A program made the translations under genes and the position numbers. A model generated the notes under the pieces. That model searched no databases. It saw only the letters and a program-made list of their open reading frames with translations, and was not told the DNA's origin. From contig OZ244817.1 in assembly GCA_965220305.1 (NCBI GenBank), positions 4,370,800-4,434,799 of the forward strand: a stretch of DNA of 64,000 nt. The letters are read 5' to 3'. This document shows, one piece after another, positions 25,757 through 34,296 of the stretch (positions within the stretch are counted from its first letter, which is position 1; each line of letters begins with the position of its first letter). The stretch comes from G965220305 sp965220305. GTDB taxonomy: Bacteria; Chloroflexota; Dehalococcoidia; Lucifugimonadales; UBA3495.

Positions 25757-26449
25757 ATGACCACCGAGGAACGTATTCTGATAGCGCCCTCCATTTTGGC
25801 CGCCGATTTCGCCAACCTGGGGGAGCAGGTCCGGGCCGCCACCGAGGCCGGGGCCGACCTCATTCACGTGGACGTGATGGACGGTCGGTTTGTGCCCAAC
25901 ATTTCTTTTGGCGAAGTGGTGGTGGACGCCGTGCGCCAGTCCACTCACCTGCCGCTGAACATCCACCTGATGATTCAGGAGCCCGACACCCTTTTGCCCA
26001 GCTTCGCCAAGGCGCCTTCAGACCAGGTCATAGTCCACGCCGAAGCCTGTACGCACTTGCACCGCACCGTTTTCCACATCAAGGAAGAGGGGAAGCAGGT
26101 TGGGGTGGCGATAAACCCGGCGACGCCCATCGCCGCCGTGGAGGAGGTGCTGCCGGACCTGGATATTGTGTTGGTGATGACCGTCAATCCCGGGTTTGGG
26201 GGGCAGTCTTTCATAACGGGGGCCTTGGACAAAGTACGCCGGTTGCGTCAGCTAATAGACAGCAACGGCTACAGCGCGAAGTTGGAGGTGGATGGCGGGG
26301 TGAAAGCCGACCAGACTTCTCAGGACTCAGTAGAAGCCGGGGCGACCATACTGGTGGCAGGCACCGCTATTTTCAACCGGGATACGCCGGTGCCCCAGGC
26401 CATGCAGCAGATGCGCTCCTGCGTTCACGGCTTGAGGCCCAGGCTGTAA
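25757..26449 (+). CDS. rpe: Ribulose-phosphate 3-epimerase
   Basis: The 230-residue protein has the complete family pattern: IAPSILAADFANLGEQ, LIHVDVMDGRFVPNISFG (metal-binding His/Asp), PLNIHLMIQEP, LVMTVNPGFGGQSF and KLEVDGGVK with the second catalytic Asp. It converts ribulose-5-phosphate and xylulose-5-phosphate. ATG 25757 lies two bases after the argH stop; a longer frame back to 25550 overlaps argH and was rejected. The pairing with argH is compact and suggests a shared transcript. Confidence 0.96.
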   Translation: MTTEERILIAPSILAADFANLGEQVRAATEAGADLIHVDVMDGRFVPNISFGEVVVDAVRQSTHLPLNIHLMIQEPDTLLPSFAKAPSDQVIVHAEACTHLHRTVFHIKEEGKQVGVAINPATPIAAVEEVLPDLDIVLVMTVNPGFGGQSFITGALDKVRRLRQLIDSNGYSAKLEVDGGVKADQTSQDSVEAGATILVAGTAIFNRDTPVPQAMQQMRSCVHGLRPRL

Positions 26450-26453
26450 GCCT

Positions 26454-26663
26454 TTAGAGAATAATGGGGGAACCCTGGCTCTTCCTGGGGGGCTTGCCCA
26501 TAGTGCGCAGGCAGCGGCTGCATATCTTTACCTTTTTGACTTCCCCATCGATGAGCAGCGTCTGCTTGTGAACATTGGCTTTAAAGCGGGTCTTGGTGTG
26601 TCGGTTGGAGTGGCTAACGTTGTTGCCGCTCATACCGGCCTTTTTGCATATCTGGCACTGCAT
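26454..26663 (-). CDS. rpmB: 50S ribosomal protein L28
   Basis: The 69-residue protein begins MQCQICKKAGMSGNNVSHSN and continues KTRFKANVHKQTL, the L28 signature. It has two CxxC pairs (CQIC near the N-terminus and CSRCL), the zinc-binding C+ form of L28. It is convergent with rpe, whose stop lies four bases away. The start at 26663 has only a weak ribosome site. Confidence 0.95.
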   Translation of the reverse strand: MQCQICKKAGMSGNNVSHSNRHTKTRFKANVHKQTLLIDGEVKKVKICSRCLRTMGKPPRKSQGSPIIL

Positions 26664-26977
26664 AGTGGTCTACTTTCCCGTCAACTGCTTGGGTGAATGA
26701 TACCTGGCTGGTAGGTGTTGCACCAGCCTACCATACCCCGCCGGGACTGGCAAGGACTGGCGCCCGCAGGAACAGGGCCTTTAGTCGTCCGGGTATGGTC
26801 AAGCTCTCCCGAACCAGCAAGCCGCCGCCCCGGCTGTCCTTCCGGCGCAGGCCGCTGACCCTTCCCGTTCAGGTTGACAATTGTATGCCCTGGCCAGGGA
26901 CCAAGACTCGGTTGCGCCCCGGTCCGGCTTAGGGCATAATGCCCCCGAATTGCCAAAGACTCGTCAGGAGGGGGCCG
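26664..26977. other. Divergent intergenic region between rpmB and a cyclase-family gene
   Basis: A plus-strand promoter candidate is TTGCGC (26912-26917), 17 bases, CATAAT (26935-26940), 38 bases before ATG 26978. A TTGACA at 26874-26879 lacks a matching -10. No gene was seen in the remaining 250 bases. Confidence 0.4.
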
Positions 26978-27925
26978 ATGCCAGCTCAAATTCCCACGGA
27001 AGAAGAAGTCCTTAGTTACTTCCAGAAGCTGTCCAACTGGGGCCGCTGGGGAGCCGACGATCAGTTGGGTACTCCAAACCTGATTACTCCCGAGAAGACC
27101 AAGCGGGCCATCGCCACGGTGCAGGAGGGAGTGACCGTATCCCTGAGCCGCACCATCATGTTCGAGGGGGCGCTGGACGTTCCCAACCCGCCCGTCCATT
27201 ACATGGTGGAGAGCGGCGAAGGCTGGGCCAGCGGAGAAAAAGTCACCAACCGGCCCAGCGCCGCCGCCACCGACTACATCGGCATGATATTCCACGGGTA
27301 TGCCGTCACCCACGTGGACAGCCTGGCCCACTTCTTCTGGGAGGGTAAGACCTACAACGGCAACCCCGCCCACCTGGTGTCCACCAGCATGGGGGCCACC
27401 TTCGGCTCGGTGGAGGCGGCCAAGAACGGCTTTGTTACCCGCGGTGTGCTGGTCGACGTACCCATGGTCCGCAACATCAACTGGTTGGAACGTGGCGAAG
27501 GGGTGATGCCCGAAGACATCCTGGCTGCCGAAGAACGCTGCGGTTTCAAGGTGGAGGAGGGGGACGTCCTGCTCATCCGCACCGGCCAGTTGCACCGCCG
27601 CGACGTGGAAGGCCCGGTGGACCGGTCGGCGGGTTCCACCGCCTGCCAGGCGGCCTGCCTGCCCCTATTCCACGAGCGGGGTGTCGCCGTCATGGGCTCC
27701 GACACCGGCAACGACGTTAGCCCAGCCCAGTATTCCACCGTTCTCCAGCCCATCCACCAGGTCGGCATTACGGCAATGGGGCTGTGGATTTTGGACAACG
27801 CCAACCTGGAGGAGTTGTCCGAAGCCTGCCGACAGCGTAGCCGCTGGGAGTTCATGGTCTCCATCGGCCCCCTGCGGATGCACAACACCACCGGCTCGCC
27901 GGTAAATCCCATCGCCATATTCTAG
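26978..27925 (+). CDS. Cyclase-family (kynurenine formamidase-like) hydrolase
   Basis: The 315-residue protein has the metal motif of the cyclase/formamidase family as HGYAVTHVDSLAHF (usual form HxGTHxDxPxH), with a following GVLVDVP strand and a second site at EEGDVLLIRTG. Here Thr-His-x-Asp is kept while the Gly of GTH is Val. ATG 26978 follows CAGGAGGGGG; the 13-residue extension to 26939 has no support. The enzymes hydrolyse amides or lactones such as N-formylkynurenine. The neighbouring amidase and SMP-30 lactonase suggest a hydrolytic catabolic cluster. Confidence 0.85.
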   Translation: MPAQIPTEEEVLSYFQKLSNWGRWGADDQLGTPNLITPEKTKRAIATVQEGVTVSLSRTIMFEGALDVPNPPVHYMVESGEGWASGEKVTNRPSAAATDYIGMIFHGYAVTHVDSLAHFFWEGKTYNGNPAHLVSTSMGATFGSVEAAKNGFVTRGVLVDVPMVRNINWLERGEGVMPEDILAAEERCGFKVEEGDVLLIRTGQLHRRDVEGPVDRSAGSTACQAACLPLFHERGVAVMGSDTGNDVSPAQYSTVLQPIHQVGITAMGLWILDNANLEELSEACRQRSRWEFMVSIGPLRMHNTTGSPVNPIAIF

Positions 27926-27948
27926 TTGGCGTCGGGGGCGCGGAATCC

Positions 27949-29364
27949 CTAACGCGTGAGGCGGGCCAGACCTCGGATGATGCGGCCCGCCCTGCCTTCC
28001 AGGAACTGGGCTACTCGAATCTGGCTGCCTAGCTGCATGTTGCCCATGAAGTAGGTGGGGTAAACGTGGAGGGACTCCACCAGGTCGGCTACCCTGAGTC
28101 CTCGGTCCATCGCTACCGTCCATTCTTGGAGCATCTCGCCAGCCCTGGCCCCCACGATGGTCGCGCCCAAGAGGGAGCCATTCCGTTGGTGGACCAGCTT
28201 GATGAACCCGCAGGCGTCCCCCTCGGTTAGCGCACGGTCCACCTGTTCCATCGGCAAGGTGCTGGCCTGCACCCGGTCCCCGTAGCGTTCCCGGGCCTGC
28301 GCTTCGCTGAGTCCGGCGTGGGCCACCTCCGGGTCGGTGAAGGTACACCAGGGCGCCAGGTCCAGTTTGGCCCGGGTGTTCCCCGGCAATAGGGCGTTGC
28401 GTGCGGCCATAAACCCCTGCCAACCCGCGTAGTGAGTGAACTGATGGCCCCCGGTGCAGTCCCCGGCGGCGTAGATGCGCCGTTGGCTGGTCCTCAGGTG
28501 AGCATTGACCTGGATCCCCCGGGCGCTGTATTCCACCCCTACTTTGTCCAGGTCCAAGCCCATCACGTTGGGACGCCGTCCCAACGCCACCAGCAGGGCA
28601 TCTCCCGTAAGTTGGTCCTGCTCTGTCTCCACGTGGATGCCCCCAGCATCCTGCCAGACCCTTGCTACCATCGCCCCGGTGTGCAGGTGGACGCCCTCTA
28701 TCGTTAACTGCCGGGCGATTACATCCGAGGCTTCCGGTTCGTCCTGGGGTAAAAGGCGGGGAAGGCCCTCGATTAAAGAGACCCTAGAGCCCAACCGTTG
28801 GAAAGCTTAGGCGACCTCGCACCCGATGGGGCCGCCGCCGATTACCAACAGGCGCCGGGGCAATCGCTTCAATTCCCACAAGTCCAGGTAGGTAAGGTAA
28901 TTGATGGCGTCCAGCCCCTCCATTGGGGGCCTGAAGGGAGAAGCGCCGGTAGCGATGAGGGCTTTGCGGAACTTAATGGGGGTGTCGCCCACGACGATGG
29001 TGCGGGGGGCGGTGAAGCTGGCGCTGCCGAGAAACACGTCAATGCCCTTGGATTGCAGGGCTTCCGGAGACTCCGGCTGGTAAACCTGGCCGATGACCCC
29101 TTGTACCCGGCCCATAACCCTTCCCGGGTCAATCTCCGGTTCGACGGCCAACAGTCCGTAGCGGTCGGCGTGGCGCATCTCGTGGGCGGCCCGGGCGCTT
29201 CGCAGCAGGGCCTTGCTGGGAATGCAGCCGTACCAGGTGCAGTCTCCCCCCAGCCGCCCCTGCTCCACCAGGGCTACCCTCCGGCCCAGTTGCCTGGCGA
29301 AGTCGGCGGCGGTGAGTCCCGCTGAACCGCCGCCAATGATTACCATGTCGTAGGGCTGGGTCAA
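27949..29364 (-). pseudogene. FAD/NAD-dependent disulfide oxidoreductase interrupted by an in-frame TAA
   Basis: The two reading frames 29364-28807 and 28806-27949 are the same frame separated only by TAA (minus strand, 28809-28807). The first part has DMVIIGGGSAGLTAADFA (FAD), GGDCTWYGCIPSKAL (redox Cys pair) and LLVIGGGPIGCEVA (NAD). After the stop, AFQRLGSRVSLIEG continues the NAD domain, then come LLVALGRRPNV, YAAGDCTGG and the dimerisation domain. The family consensus has Gln at the stop position, so a single CAA-to-TAA change explains it. The product would resemble mercuric reductase or dihydrolipoamide dehydrogenase. It could be a true pseudogene, a strain polymorphism or a sequencing error. 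Confidence 0.85.
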
Positions 29365-29419
29365 CTAAACCCTTCCGGCGTCCTTGAGGGCCCGCTTTAC
29401 CAGGGGAAAGAAGGAGGTC

Positions 29420-30778
29420 TTACTGGTAGTCGGGAGGCCACAAACTGGTCTGTAAAACGTTCTCGCACCACCGCGCCGCTCCCAATAATTTACCCTCCTG
29501 GAAGGGCAGGCCGGCCAACTGCACCGCCAAGGGCAGGCCGGACTGGCCGATACCCGACGGTAGAACTATGGTAGGTAGTCCGCTGGAGGTCCAAGGGGCC
29601 TGAAATACGGCGTCGCCGGTGGTGGACCGGTCCCGAGGGGCTGGCTCAGTTGTGGCTGGCATTAGGGCCACGTCTACCCCTTGCAGCGCCGCCACCATGT
29701 CGGCGCGGAAACTCCGGCGCAAGCGCTGGGCCTGCAAGTACCTGACCCCGGGGACCAGCATTCCAGCCTCGATGCTAGACCGAATTCTGGGCCCGTATTC
29801 ATCGGCGCGCTCCAAGAAGGCTTCCTCGTGGAAGGCGGCGGCCTCGACATTGCTGACGATGCGCTGGCAACTGTGGGCCGTGGCGAAACTGTCCGGCAGG
29901 CCAATCTCTTCTACCACAGCGCCGGCGTCGGCCAGCTTCCGGGCAACTTCTTGGGTATGGTCCTGCATCTCCTGGGAAGAACGGTCGAAGAAGAACTGCT
30001 TAATCAGGCCGACGCGCGGGGGTCGGTCCGCCGAAGCCAACTCCTGCCGGTAGTCGGGCACCGGGAGGGTGGAGGAACCGGAATCGTTGGGGTCGTAGCC
30101 CGCCATCGCTTGCAGCATTAGAGCGGCGTCCTCGACGCTGCGTACCAGTATACCCACCGTATCCAACGACCAACTCAGGGGCACCACCCCGTAACGGCTG
30201 ATGCGCCCGTAGGTGGGCTTCAAGCCGACTATGCCGTTATAGGCGGCGGGGCGGCAGGTGGAGCCGCCGGTCTGCGATCCCAGGGCCGCCGAGCACATTC
30301 CCGTTGCCACCGCTACCGAGGAGCCGCTGCTGGAGCCGCCGGGAGTGTGGGCCGGATTCCAGGGGTTGACCGTAGGCGACGGGTCGCTGGACGCAAACTC
30401 GGTGGTCACTGCCTTGCCCAGGACTATAGCCCCGGCCTCCTTGAGCTTGGTCACGCAGGTGGCGTCGTATTCCGGCACGAAGTTGGCGTAGATGCGGGAG
30501 CAGGCGGTGGTCTTCATCCCGGCGGTATAGAAGATGTCCTTCAGTCCCACGGGAATGCCGTGGACTGGGCCCCTCAGGTTGCCCGCCCGCTGCTCGTCGT
30601 CCCGCCGCCGGGCCTCGCTCAAGACTTCCTCCCGGTCGATGGTCACCCAGGCTTGGAGCGATGAGTCGATGGCGTCGATACGCTCCAAGAGGGCTTGCGC
30701 CAAGTCCACGGCGAAGAGTTGACCTTCTCTTATCTGCTCCGCCGCCGCCGCGATGCCGAGGTTGTGCAGTTCCGGCAT
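29420..30778 (-). CDS. Amidase (amidase signature family, AtzE/GatA-like)
   Basis: The 452-residue protein has the amidase signature: Lys80 in VGLKDIF, the Gly/Ser run GGSSSGSS (147-154) containing the cis-Ser, and Ser173 in GSQTGGSTCRPAA as nucleophile. The length is standard. GGAAGGTGAGGGG precedes ATG 30778. A small GatC-like protein is encoded 77 bases upstream in the same direction, so this is probably the catalytic subunit of a two-subunit hydrolase, as in AtzE-AtzG of cyanuric acid breakdown. It is unlikely to be the transamidosome GatA, since no gatB is nearby. The substrate is unknown. Confidence 0.9.
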   Translation of the reverse strand: MPELHNLGIAAAAEQIREGQLFAVDLAQALLERIDAIDSSLQAWVTIDREEVLSEARRRDDEQRAGNLRGPVHGIPVGLKDIFYTAGMKTTACSRIYANFVPEYDATCVTKLKEAGAIVLGKAVTTEFASSDPSPTVNPWNPAHTPGGSSSGSSVAVATGMCSAALGSQTGGSTCRPAAYNGIVGLKPTYGRISRYGVVPLSWSLDTVGILVRSVEDAALMLQAMAGYDPNDSGSSTLPVPDYRQELASADRPPRVGLIKQFFFDRSSQEMQDHTQEVARKLADAGAVVEEIGLPDSFATAHSCQRIVSNVEAAAFHEEAFLERADEYGPRIRSSIEAGMLVPGVRYLQAQRLRRSFRADMVAALQGVDVALMPATTEPAPRDRSTTGDAVFQAPWTSSGLPTIVLPSGIGQSGLPLAVQLAGLPFQEGKLLGAARWCENVLQTSLWPPDYQ

Positions 30779-30855
30779 GGCCCCTCACCTTCCTGTGCTT
30801 GAAGTTCGGTTTTCCCCTGGGGCGGGCGTCGCCAACGCGCTATTGCCAACGTGCT

Positions 30856-31044
30856 TTAGGGATGGCAACCCGGTTCAACGTTCCGGTCGGGCAGGCTCTG
30901 GCCCAGTTCCAGCAGCATACGGGCGGTCTGTTCCAAAGTTTGTTCCAATTGGGCCGCCCGCTGCTCTCCCCATAGGGTCCTGGCTTGCTCGGCCAGTTGG
31001 TTCGCTATATCGTCAGCCGAAAGGTTGGGAATATTACTCGCCAT
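30856..31044 (-). CDS. AtzG-like (GatC-like) small subunit of the adjacent amidase
   Basis: The 62-residue protein is mainly helical and ends LPDRNVEPGCHP. GatC/AtzG-like proteins end with a similar Leu-Pro-Asp-x-x-Glu-Pro tail that threads along the amidase partner. ATG 31044 is preceded by GAGGGCTCCT. The gene is immediately upstream of the amidase gene on the same strand, the order expected for the pair. The assignment rests on position, size and tail pattern, so it is moderate. Confidence 0.6.
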   Translation of the reverse strand: MASNIPNLSADDIANQLAEQARTLWGEQRAAQLEQTLEQTARMLLELGQSLPDRNVEPGCHP

Positions 31045-31228
31045 AGGAGCCCTCTACGTCTTTCCACCTGGCCGCCGTCGGATGAACGGGGCAGCCCCGA
31101 TGGTTGTCTCTCGCTGGGGTGGTACGATGGAGCGAATTGTAGTCCACCCCGTGGAGACGGTCAAATGGTTTCCATTGCGCTTCCGGCCCACCCCACCATG
31201 CTCCGGTCGGAAGGCCCTTACCAGCCAA

Positions 31229-31257
31229 TATACACGGCTGCTGGCCGCTGGTATAAT
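31229..31257 (+). promoter_or_regulatory. Promoter of the SMP-30 lactonase gene
   Basis: TATACA (31229-31234), 17 bases and a perfect TATAAT (31252-31257) place a start of transcription near 31264, with GGGGAGG at 31273-31279 and ATG at 31285. Confidence 0.6.
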
Positions 31258-31284
31258 CCCGGCAATCGACTAGGGGAGGTTGTC

Positions 31285-32184
31285 ATGGCTGAAGACCTGT
31301 CCAACATCATTGAATTAACTGAACCTACGGTATTGTCCACCGGCTGGGGACGGACCGAAGGGCCTTTGTGGCACCCCGGCGGCTACGTGACCTTCGTTGA
31401 CATCGAGGGCAGCCGGTTGCTGCGCTGGGATGCCAATGGGCAGGTAGCCGTGGTGCGGCAGGACACCGGAGAGGGCAACGGCTGTACCCTAGACCGGCAG
31501 GGTAACCTGATTATGTGTGAAGGGGCCGACCACCGCCGCATCACCCGTATGGACTCGGCAGGAGGGGTCACCACCATCGCCGACCGCTGGCAGGGCAAGC
31601 GGTTCAACAAACCCAACGATGTTATCTGCCGCTCCGACGGCACCCTGTTCTTCACCGACCCGGAGCTTCGCCTGCCCGTGGCAGAACGGGAACTGGGTTT
31701 CTCTGGCGTGTACCGCATCGACCCCCAGGGTGAGCTCCACCTGGCTACCGACGAGTGCGAGTATCCCAATGGCCTGGCTTTGTCTCCCGATGAGTCGGTG
31801 CTCTACGTCTCCATCAGCCGTCTGGACGACCGGTGCTTCAGGGAGGAAGAAGAGGGGGCAATGTGCGCCCACCGCAAGATACGGGCATTCGACGTTGCCG
31901 CCGATGGCTCGCTCAGCAACAATCGGGTCTTCTGCGACATGTCCTCCGCCGACCCCGGCGTCCCCGACGGCATGAAGGTGGACACCCTGGGTCGGGTCTT
32001 CTGCGTGGGCTCGGGAGGCTTCTGGATTATCGAACCTTCGGGAGAGGTTGCCGGCGTCGTCCGTACCACGGAAGTTACCCGCAACCTGGCCTTTGGTGGC
32101 CCGGATAAGCGCACTTTGTACATGACCCCCGGATCGTCCCTATGGCAAATGGAAGTCAAGACGCCGGGCATCGGGGCATTCTGA
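31285..32184 (+). CDS. SMP-30/gluconolactonase-family lactonase
   Basis: The 299-residue beta-propeller protein has the metal ligands of SMP-30 enzymes: Glu25 in GRTEGPLWHP, Asn in KRFNKPNDVICRSDG, Asn in EYPNGLALSPDE and Asp in GVPDGMKVDTLG. These bind Ca or Zn and hydrolyse sugar lactones. No signal peptide is seen. The start ATG 31285 is set by GGGGAGG and the promoter upstream; the long frame to 30985 overlaps the amidase partner gene. It is divergent from the amidase pair. Confidence 0.9.
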   Translation: MAEDLSNIIELTEPTVLSTGWGRTEGPLWHPGGYVTFVDIEGSRLLRWDANGQVAVVRQDTGEGNGCTLDRQGNLIMCEGADHRRITRMDSAGGVTTIADRWQGKRFNKPNDVICRSDGTLFFTDPELRLPVAERELGFSGVYRIDPQGELHLATDECEYPNGLALSPDESVLYVSISRLDDRCFREEEEGAMCAHRKIRAFDVAADGSLSNNRVFCDMSSADPGVPDGMKVDTLGRVFCVGSGGFWIIEPSGEVAGVVRTTEVTRNLAFGGPDKRTLYMTPGSSLWQMEVKTPGIGAF

Positions 32185-32300
32185 TAAATGGCCCCTACTC
32201 CGTCGAAATTGACCCTTCCGCCAGTGTCCCCCGTAGGGATCCAGCCCCATCCGCTGGCGTCGTGTATATCGGGCAGCGCCTTCAAGGCTAGGCTTGAGTC

Positions 32301-32753
32301 ATGAAGGGCCCGGAGCTAACCACACGCCAGTGCCGCACCGATGAAGCCAAGTCCCTCCTGACCCTGTGGGAGAGGGCCGGAGCTGTGCCCAGCATTACCG
32401 ATACGGTGGAGGACATCCAACTGGTCCTGGAGAGAGAATCGTCAATGCTGCTGGTGGCCGAGACTGAGGGACAAATTGTCGGCTCCATCATCGGGAGCTT
32501 CGACGGCTGGCGGGGCCATATCCACCGCTTGGCGGTGGACCCGGCGCAACAGAGGCGGGGTATCGCCCGTCGTCTGGTGACAGAGATTGAAGGATGGCTC
32601 GCCCGCCAGGGGGCGAAACGAGTCAGCGCAATTGTGGTGCGGGACCATCCTTGGGCCACGGGGTTTTGGAACGCCGCAGGTTACGGAGAGGAGGCCGGAG
32701 ACGCCCGCTTTACCCGGGACCTGGCTCCCTCCGGCGAAGCCGCGTCCAATTGA
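32301..32753 (+). CDS. GNAT-family N-acetyltransferase
   Basis: The 150-residue protein has the GNAT core: LLVAETEGQIVGSIIG (beta-4), then HIHRLAVDPAQQRRGIARRL, whose Q-x-x-R-x-G-I-A segment binds acetyl-CoA pyrophosphate, and a late FWNAAGY turn. The pattern with VLERESSMLLVAE resembles RimI-like and aminoglycoside-acetyltransferase-like proteins. The substrate is unknown. The promoter of the downstream NHL gene overlaps its last codons. Confidence 0.88.
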   Translation: MKGPELTTRQCRTDEAKSLLTLWERAGAVPSITDTVEDIQLVLERESSMLLVAETEGQIVGSIIGSFDGWRGHIHRLAVDPAQQRRGIARRLVTEIEGWLARQGAKRVSAIVVRDHPWATGFWNAAGYGEEAGDARFTRDLAPSGEAASN

Positions 32754-32778
32754 CCCCAGGCCCCGTAGCTGGGATAAT
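32750..32778 (+). promoter_or_regulatory. Promoter of the NHL-repeat gene
   Basis: TTGACC (32750-32755), a 17-base spacer and GATAAT (32773-32778) fit the consensus closely. The -35 box overlaps the TGA of the acetyltransferase gene. AAGGAGG lies 10 bases before the TTG start at 32810. Confidence 0.6.
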
Positions 32779-32809
32779 CAGACCCAATTGAAGAAGGAGG
32801 AAGCGAGCT

Positions 32810-33730
32810 TTGACCACAACACAAACAGTGGGTAGCGGCAATTATACCTACGAAATGATAACCGACTGGGCAAAAGTTCCCGAAGGGTGGAACATGCCCG
32901 CCGCAGCAGTATACGGCGACTCGGAAGACCGGGTCTACTGCTTCAATCGGGACCCGGACCATCCCGTCATGATTTTTGATCGGGAAGGCAACTTCCTGTC
33001 CTCTTGGGGCGCTGGCCTCTTCGCCTTTCCCCACGCCATCATCCTCGACAATGACGACAACGTGTGGTTGGTGGAGCGGAACGAGTGCCAGATTATGAAG
33101 TTCACCAAAGACGGTCAACTTCTGCAGACCATCGGTGTCAAAGGCTTCCGTTCTGACACCGGCGCGGACAACACCGATTTCAGCTCCAACGGTTGGAAGG
33201 ACGTGACCCACGGCGGCGCTCCTTTCAACCTGCCCGCCGGCATAGCCCTAAACGAAGACGGGGAGATTTTTATCGCCGACGGTTACGCCAACGCCCGGGT
33301 GCACAGGTTCTCGGCCAATGGTGAGCACCTCACGTCTTGGGGGGAGCCCGGCAGCGGCCCCGGCGAGTTCAACCTGCCTCACGGAGCTTGGATCGACCGG
33401 AAGGGTCGTCTGTTCATAGCCGACCGGGAGAATGACCGGGTACAGGTATTCAACCAGGACGGAACCCACCTGGCGGACTGGCCCTCCAAGCTCATCGGCC
33501 CCGCCGTCATCTATGTGGATGACGAGGACATAGTGTACGTGGCCGAGCACAACGGTGGACTGGTCAGCATTCTTACCCTGGAGGGTGAGCGGTTGGCCCA
33601 GTGGGGTTCCCTGGCCCACCGGTCTTGCCACGGCATTTGGGTGGACTCCCACAAGGACATCTACGTGGTGGAACCCCCCTTCGAGGGCGCTGGCAGACGC
33701 ACCGTCGTTAAGTTTGTCCGCAAAGGCTAA
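32810..33730 (+). CDS. NHL-repeat six-bladed beta-propeller protein (peptidyl-alpha-hydroxyglycine lyase-like)
   Basis: The 306-residue protein has repeated blades ending in NHL-type strands, for example FDREGNFLSSWGAG, FNLPAGIALNEDGEIFIAD, RVHRFSANGEHLTSWG and FNLPHGAWIDRKGRLFIAD. This pattern is shared with the lyase domain of peptidylglycine alpha-amidating enzymes and with many bacterial propellers. No signal peptide is visible. The start is TTG 32810, supported by AAGGAGG and by no upstream alternative. The biochemical role is not known. Confidence 0.82.
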   Translation: MTTTQTVGSGNYTYEMITDWAKVPEGWNMPAAAVYGDSEDRVYCFNRDPDHPVMIFDREGNFLSSWGAGLFAFPHAIILDNDDNVWLVERNECQIMKFTKDGQLLQTIGVKGFRSDTGADNTDFSSNGWKDVTHGGAPFNLPAGIALNEDGEIFIADGYANARVHRFSANGEHLTSWGEPGSGPGEFNLPHGAWIDRKGRLFIADRENDRVQVFNQDGTHLADWPSKLIGPAVIYVDDEDIVYVAEHNGGLVSILTLEGERLAQWGSLAHRSCHGIWVDSHKDIYVVEPPFEGAGRRTVVKFVRKG

Positions 33731-33743
33731 ACTTCGACTTCGG

Positions 33744-33772
33744 TTGCGGCCAAACCACGGTTTTGTTATATT
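33744..33772 (+). promoter_or_regulatory. Promoter of tRNA-Ala
   Basis: TTGCGG (33744-33749), 17 bases and TATATT (33767-33772) predict initiation near 33779, inside the upstream arm of the terminator hairpin and about 31 bases before the tRNA. Confidence 0.5.
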
Positions 33773-33807
33773 GGTACAGGCGTCCCCAGGTGCCTGTACC
33801 GTTTTTT
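33773..33807 (+). terminator. Intrinsic terminator between the NHL gene and tRNA-Ala
   Basis: GGTACAGGC (33773-33781) pairs perfectly with GCCTGTACC (33792-33800), with a 10-base loop, and is followed by G and six T (33802-33807). It is the best intrinsic terminator in the first half of the window and ends transcripts of the NHL gene. Confidence 0.8.
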
Positions 33808-33809
33808 GT

Positions 33810-33882
33810 GGGGCTGTAGCTCAGCTGGGAGAGCGCTTCAATGGCATTGAAGAGGTAGGGGGTTCGAGTCCCCCCAGCTCCA
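33810..33882 (+). tRNA. tRNA-Ala (anticodon GGC)
   Basis: The 73-base gene folds as a complete cloverleaf. GGGGCTG (33810-33816) pairs with CAGCTCC (33875-33881), including G3-U70, the alanine identity pair. The anticodon stem CTTCA/TGAAG encloses ATGGCAT, giving anticodon GGC. The T-arm GGGGG-TTCGAGT-CCCCC is intact. The discriminator is A and CCA is not encoded. The accessory region begins directly downstream. Confidence 0.97.
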
Positions 33883-34016
33883 CCTAACTGGATAAAATCA
33901 AGAACTTTTGTAATCAGGTTCACCCTAGCGCTTTAATCAGTCTGGTGCTCCGCCCCGGCTGCCGTTGAAATCACCGGACATGGAGCGGGTAGTCTTTGAG
34001 GAAGAGGTTGAACGCC

Positions 34017-34048
34017 AAGCCCCCGCTGACACAGTGGGGGCTTTTCTT
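34017..34048 (+). terminator. Intrinsic terminator downstream of tRNA-Ala
   Basis: AAGCCCCCGCTG pairs with CAGTGGGGGCTT around the loop ACA (34017-34043, one G-T pair) and is followed by TTTTCTTT. It lies 135 bases after the tRNA; the sequence between has no recognised gene. Confidence 0.75.
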
Positions 34049-34117
34049 TATGTAGAGGCTGGCCGGCGTATCAAAAGTCGCTGCGCAGCCCGGTCATTGC
34101 CTCTCCCGTTAATCTTA

Positions 34118-34238
34118 GAGGGTGTGTGACAATGGCCGATCACCCAACCCGTCTTTCCCGCGAAAGCGGGAATCTAGGCACTTCCCGTATTAAGAAAAGG
34201 CTGAGATGCCAGCGAAAATTATATTCACACACACCCTC
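34118..34238. mobile_element. 121-bp MITE related to the IS5-family element at 59234-60081
   Basis: The ends are GAGGGTGTGTGA (34118) and its inverted form CACACACCCTC (ending 34238), flanked by a TTA duplication (34115-34117 and 34239-34241). The same outer sequence GAGGGTGTGTGA begins both ends of the complete element at 59234-60081, which has a TCA duplication. Both duplications have the form TNA. The inside carries a CCCGCGAAAGCGGG palindrome and no coding frame. It would be moved only by the transposase of the full element. Confidence 0.8.
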
Positions 34239-34296
34239 TTATATGAGCTGCGTACAATACAGCGCGACTGGCCCAATCTCTGATAGAGGGGGAATT

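Noticed and set aside
28807..28809. Recoding of the TAA in the FAD oxidoreductase
   Set aside because: TAA is not used for selenocysteine or pyrrolysine, and relatives have an ordinary Gln. Mutation or sequence error is simpler.
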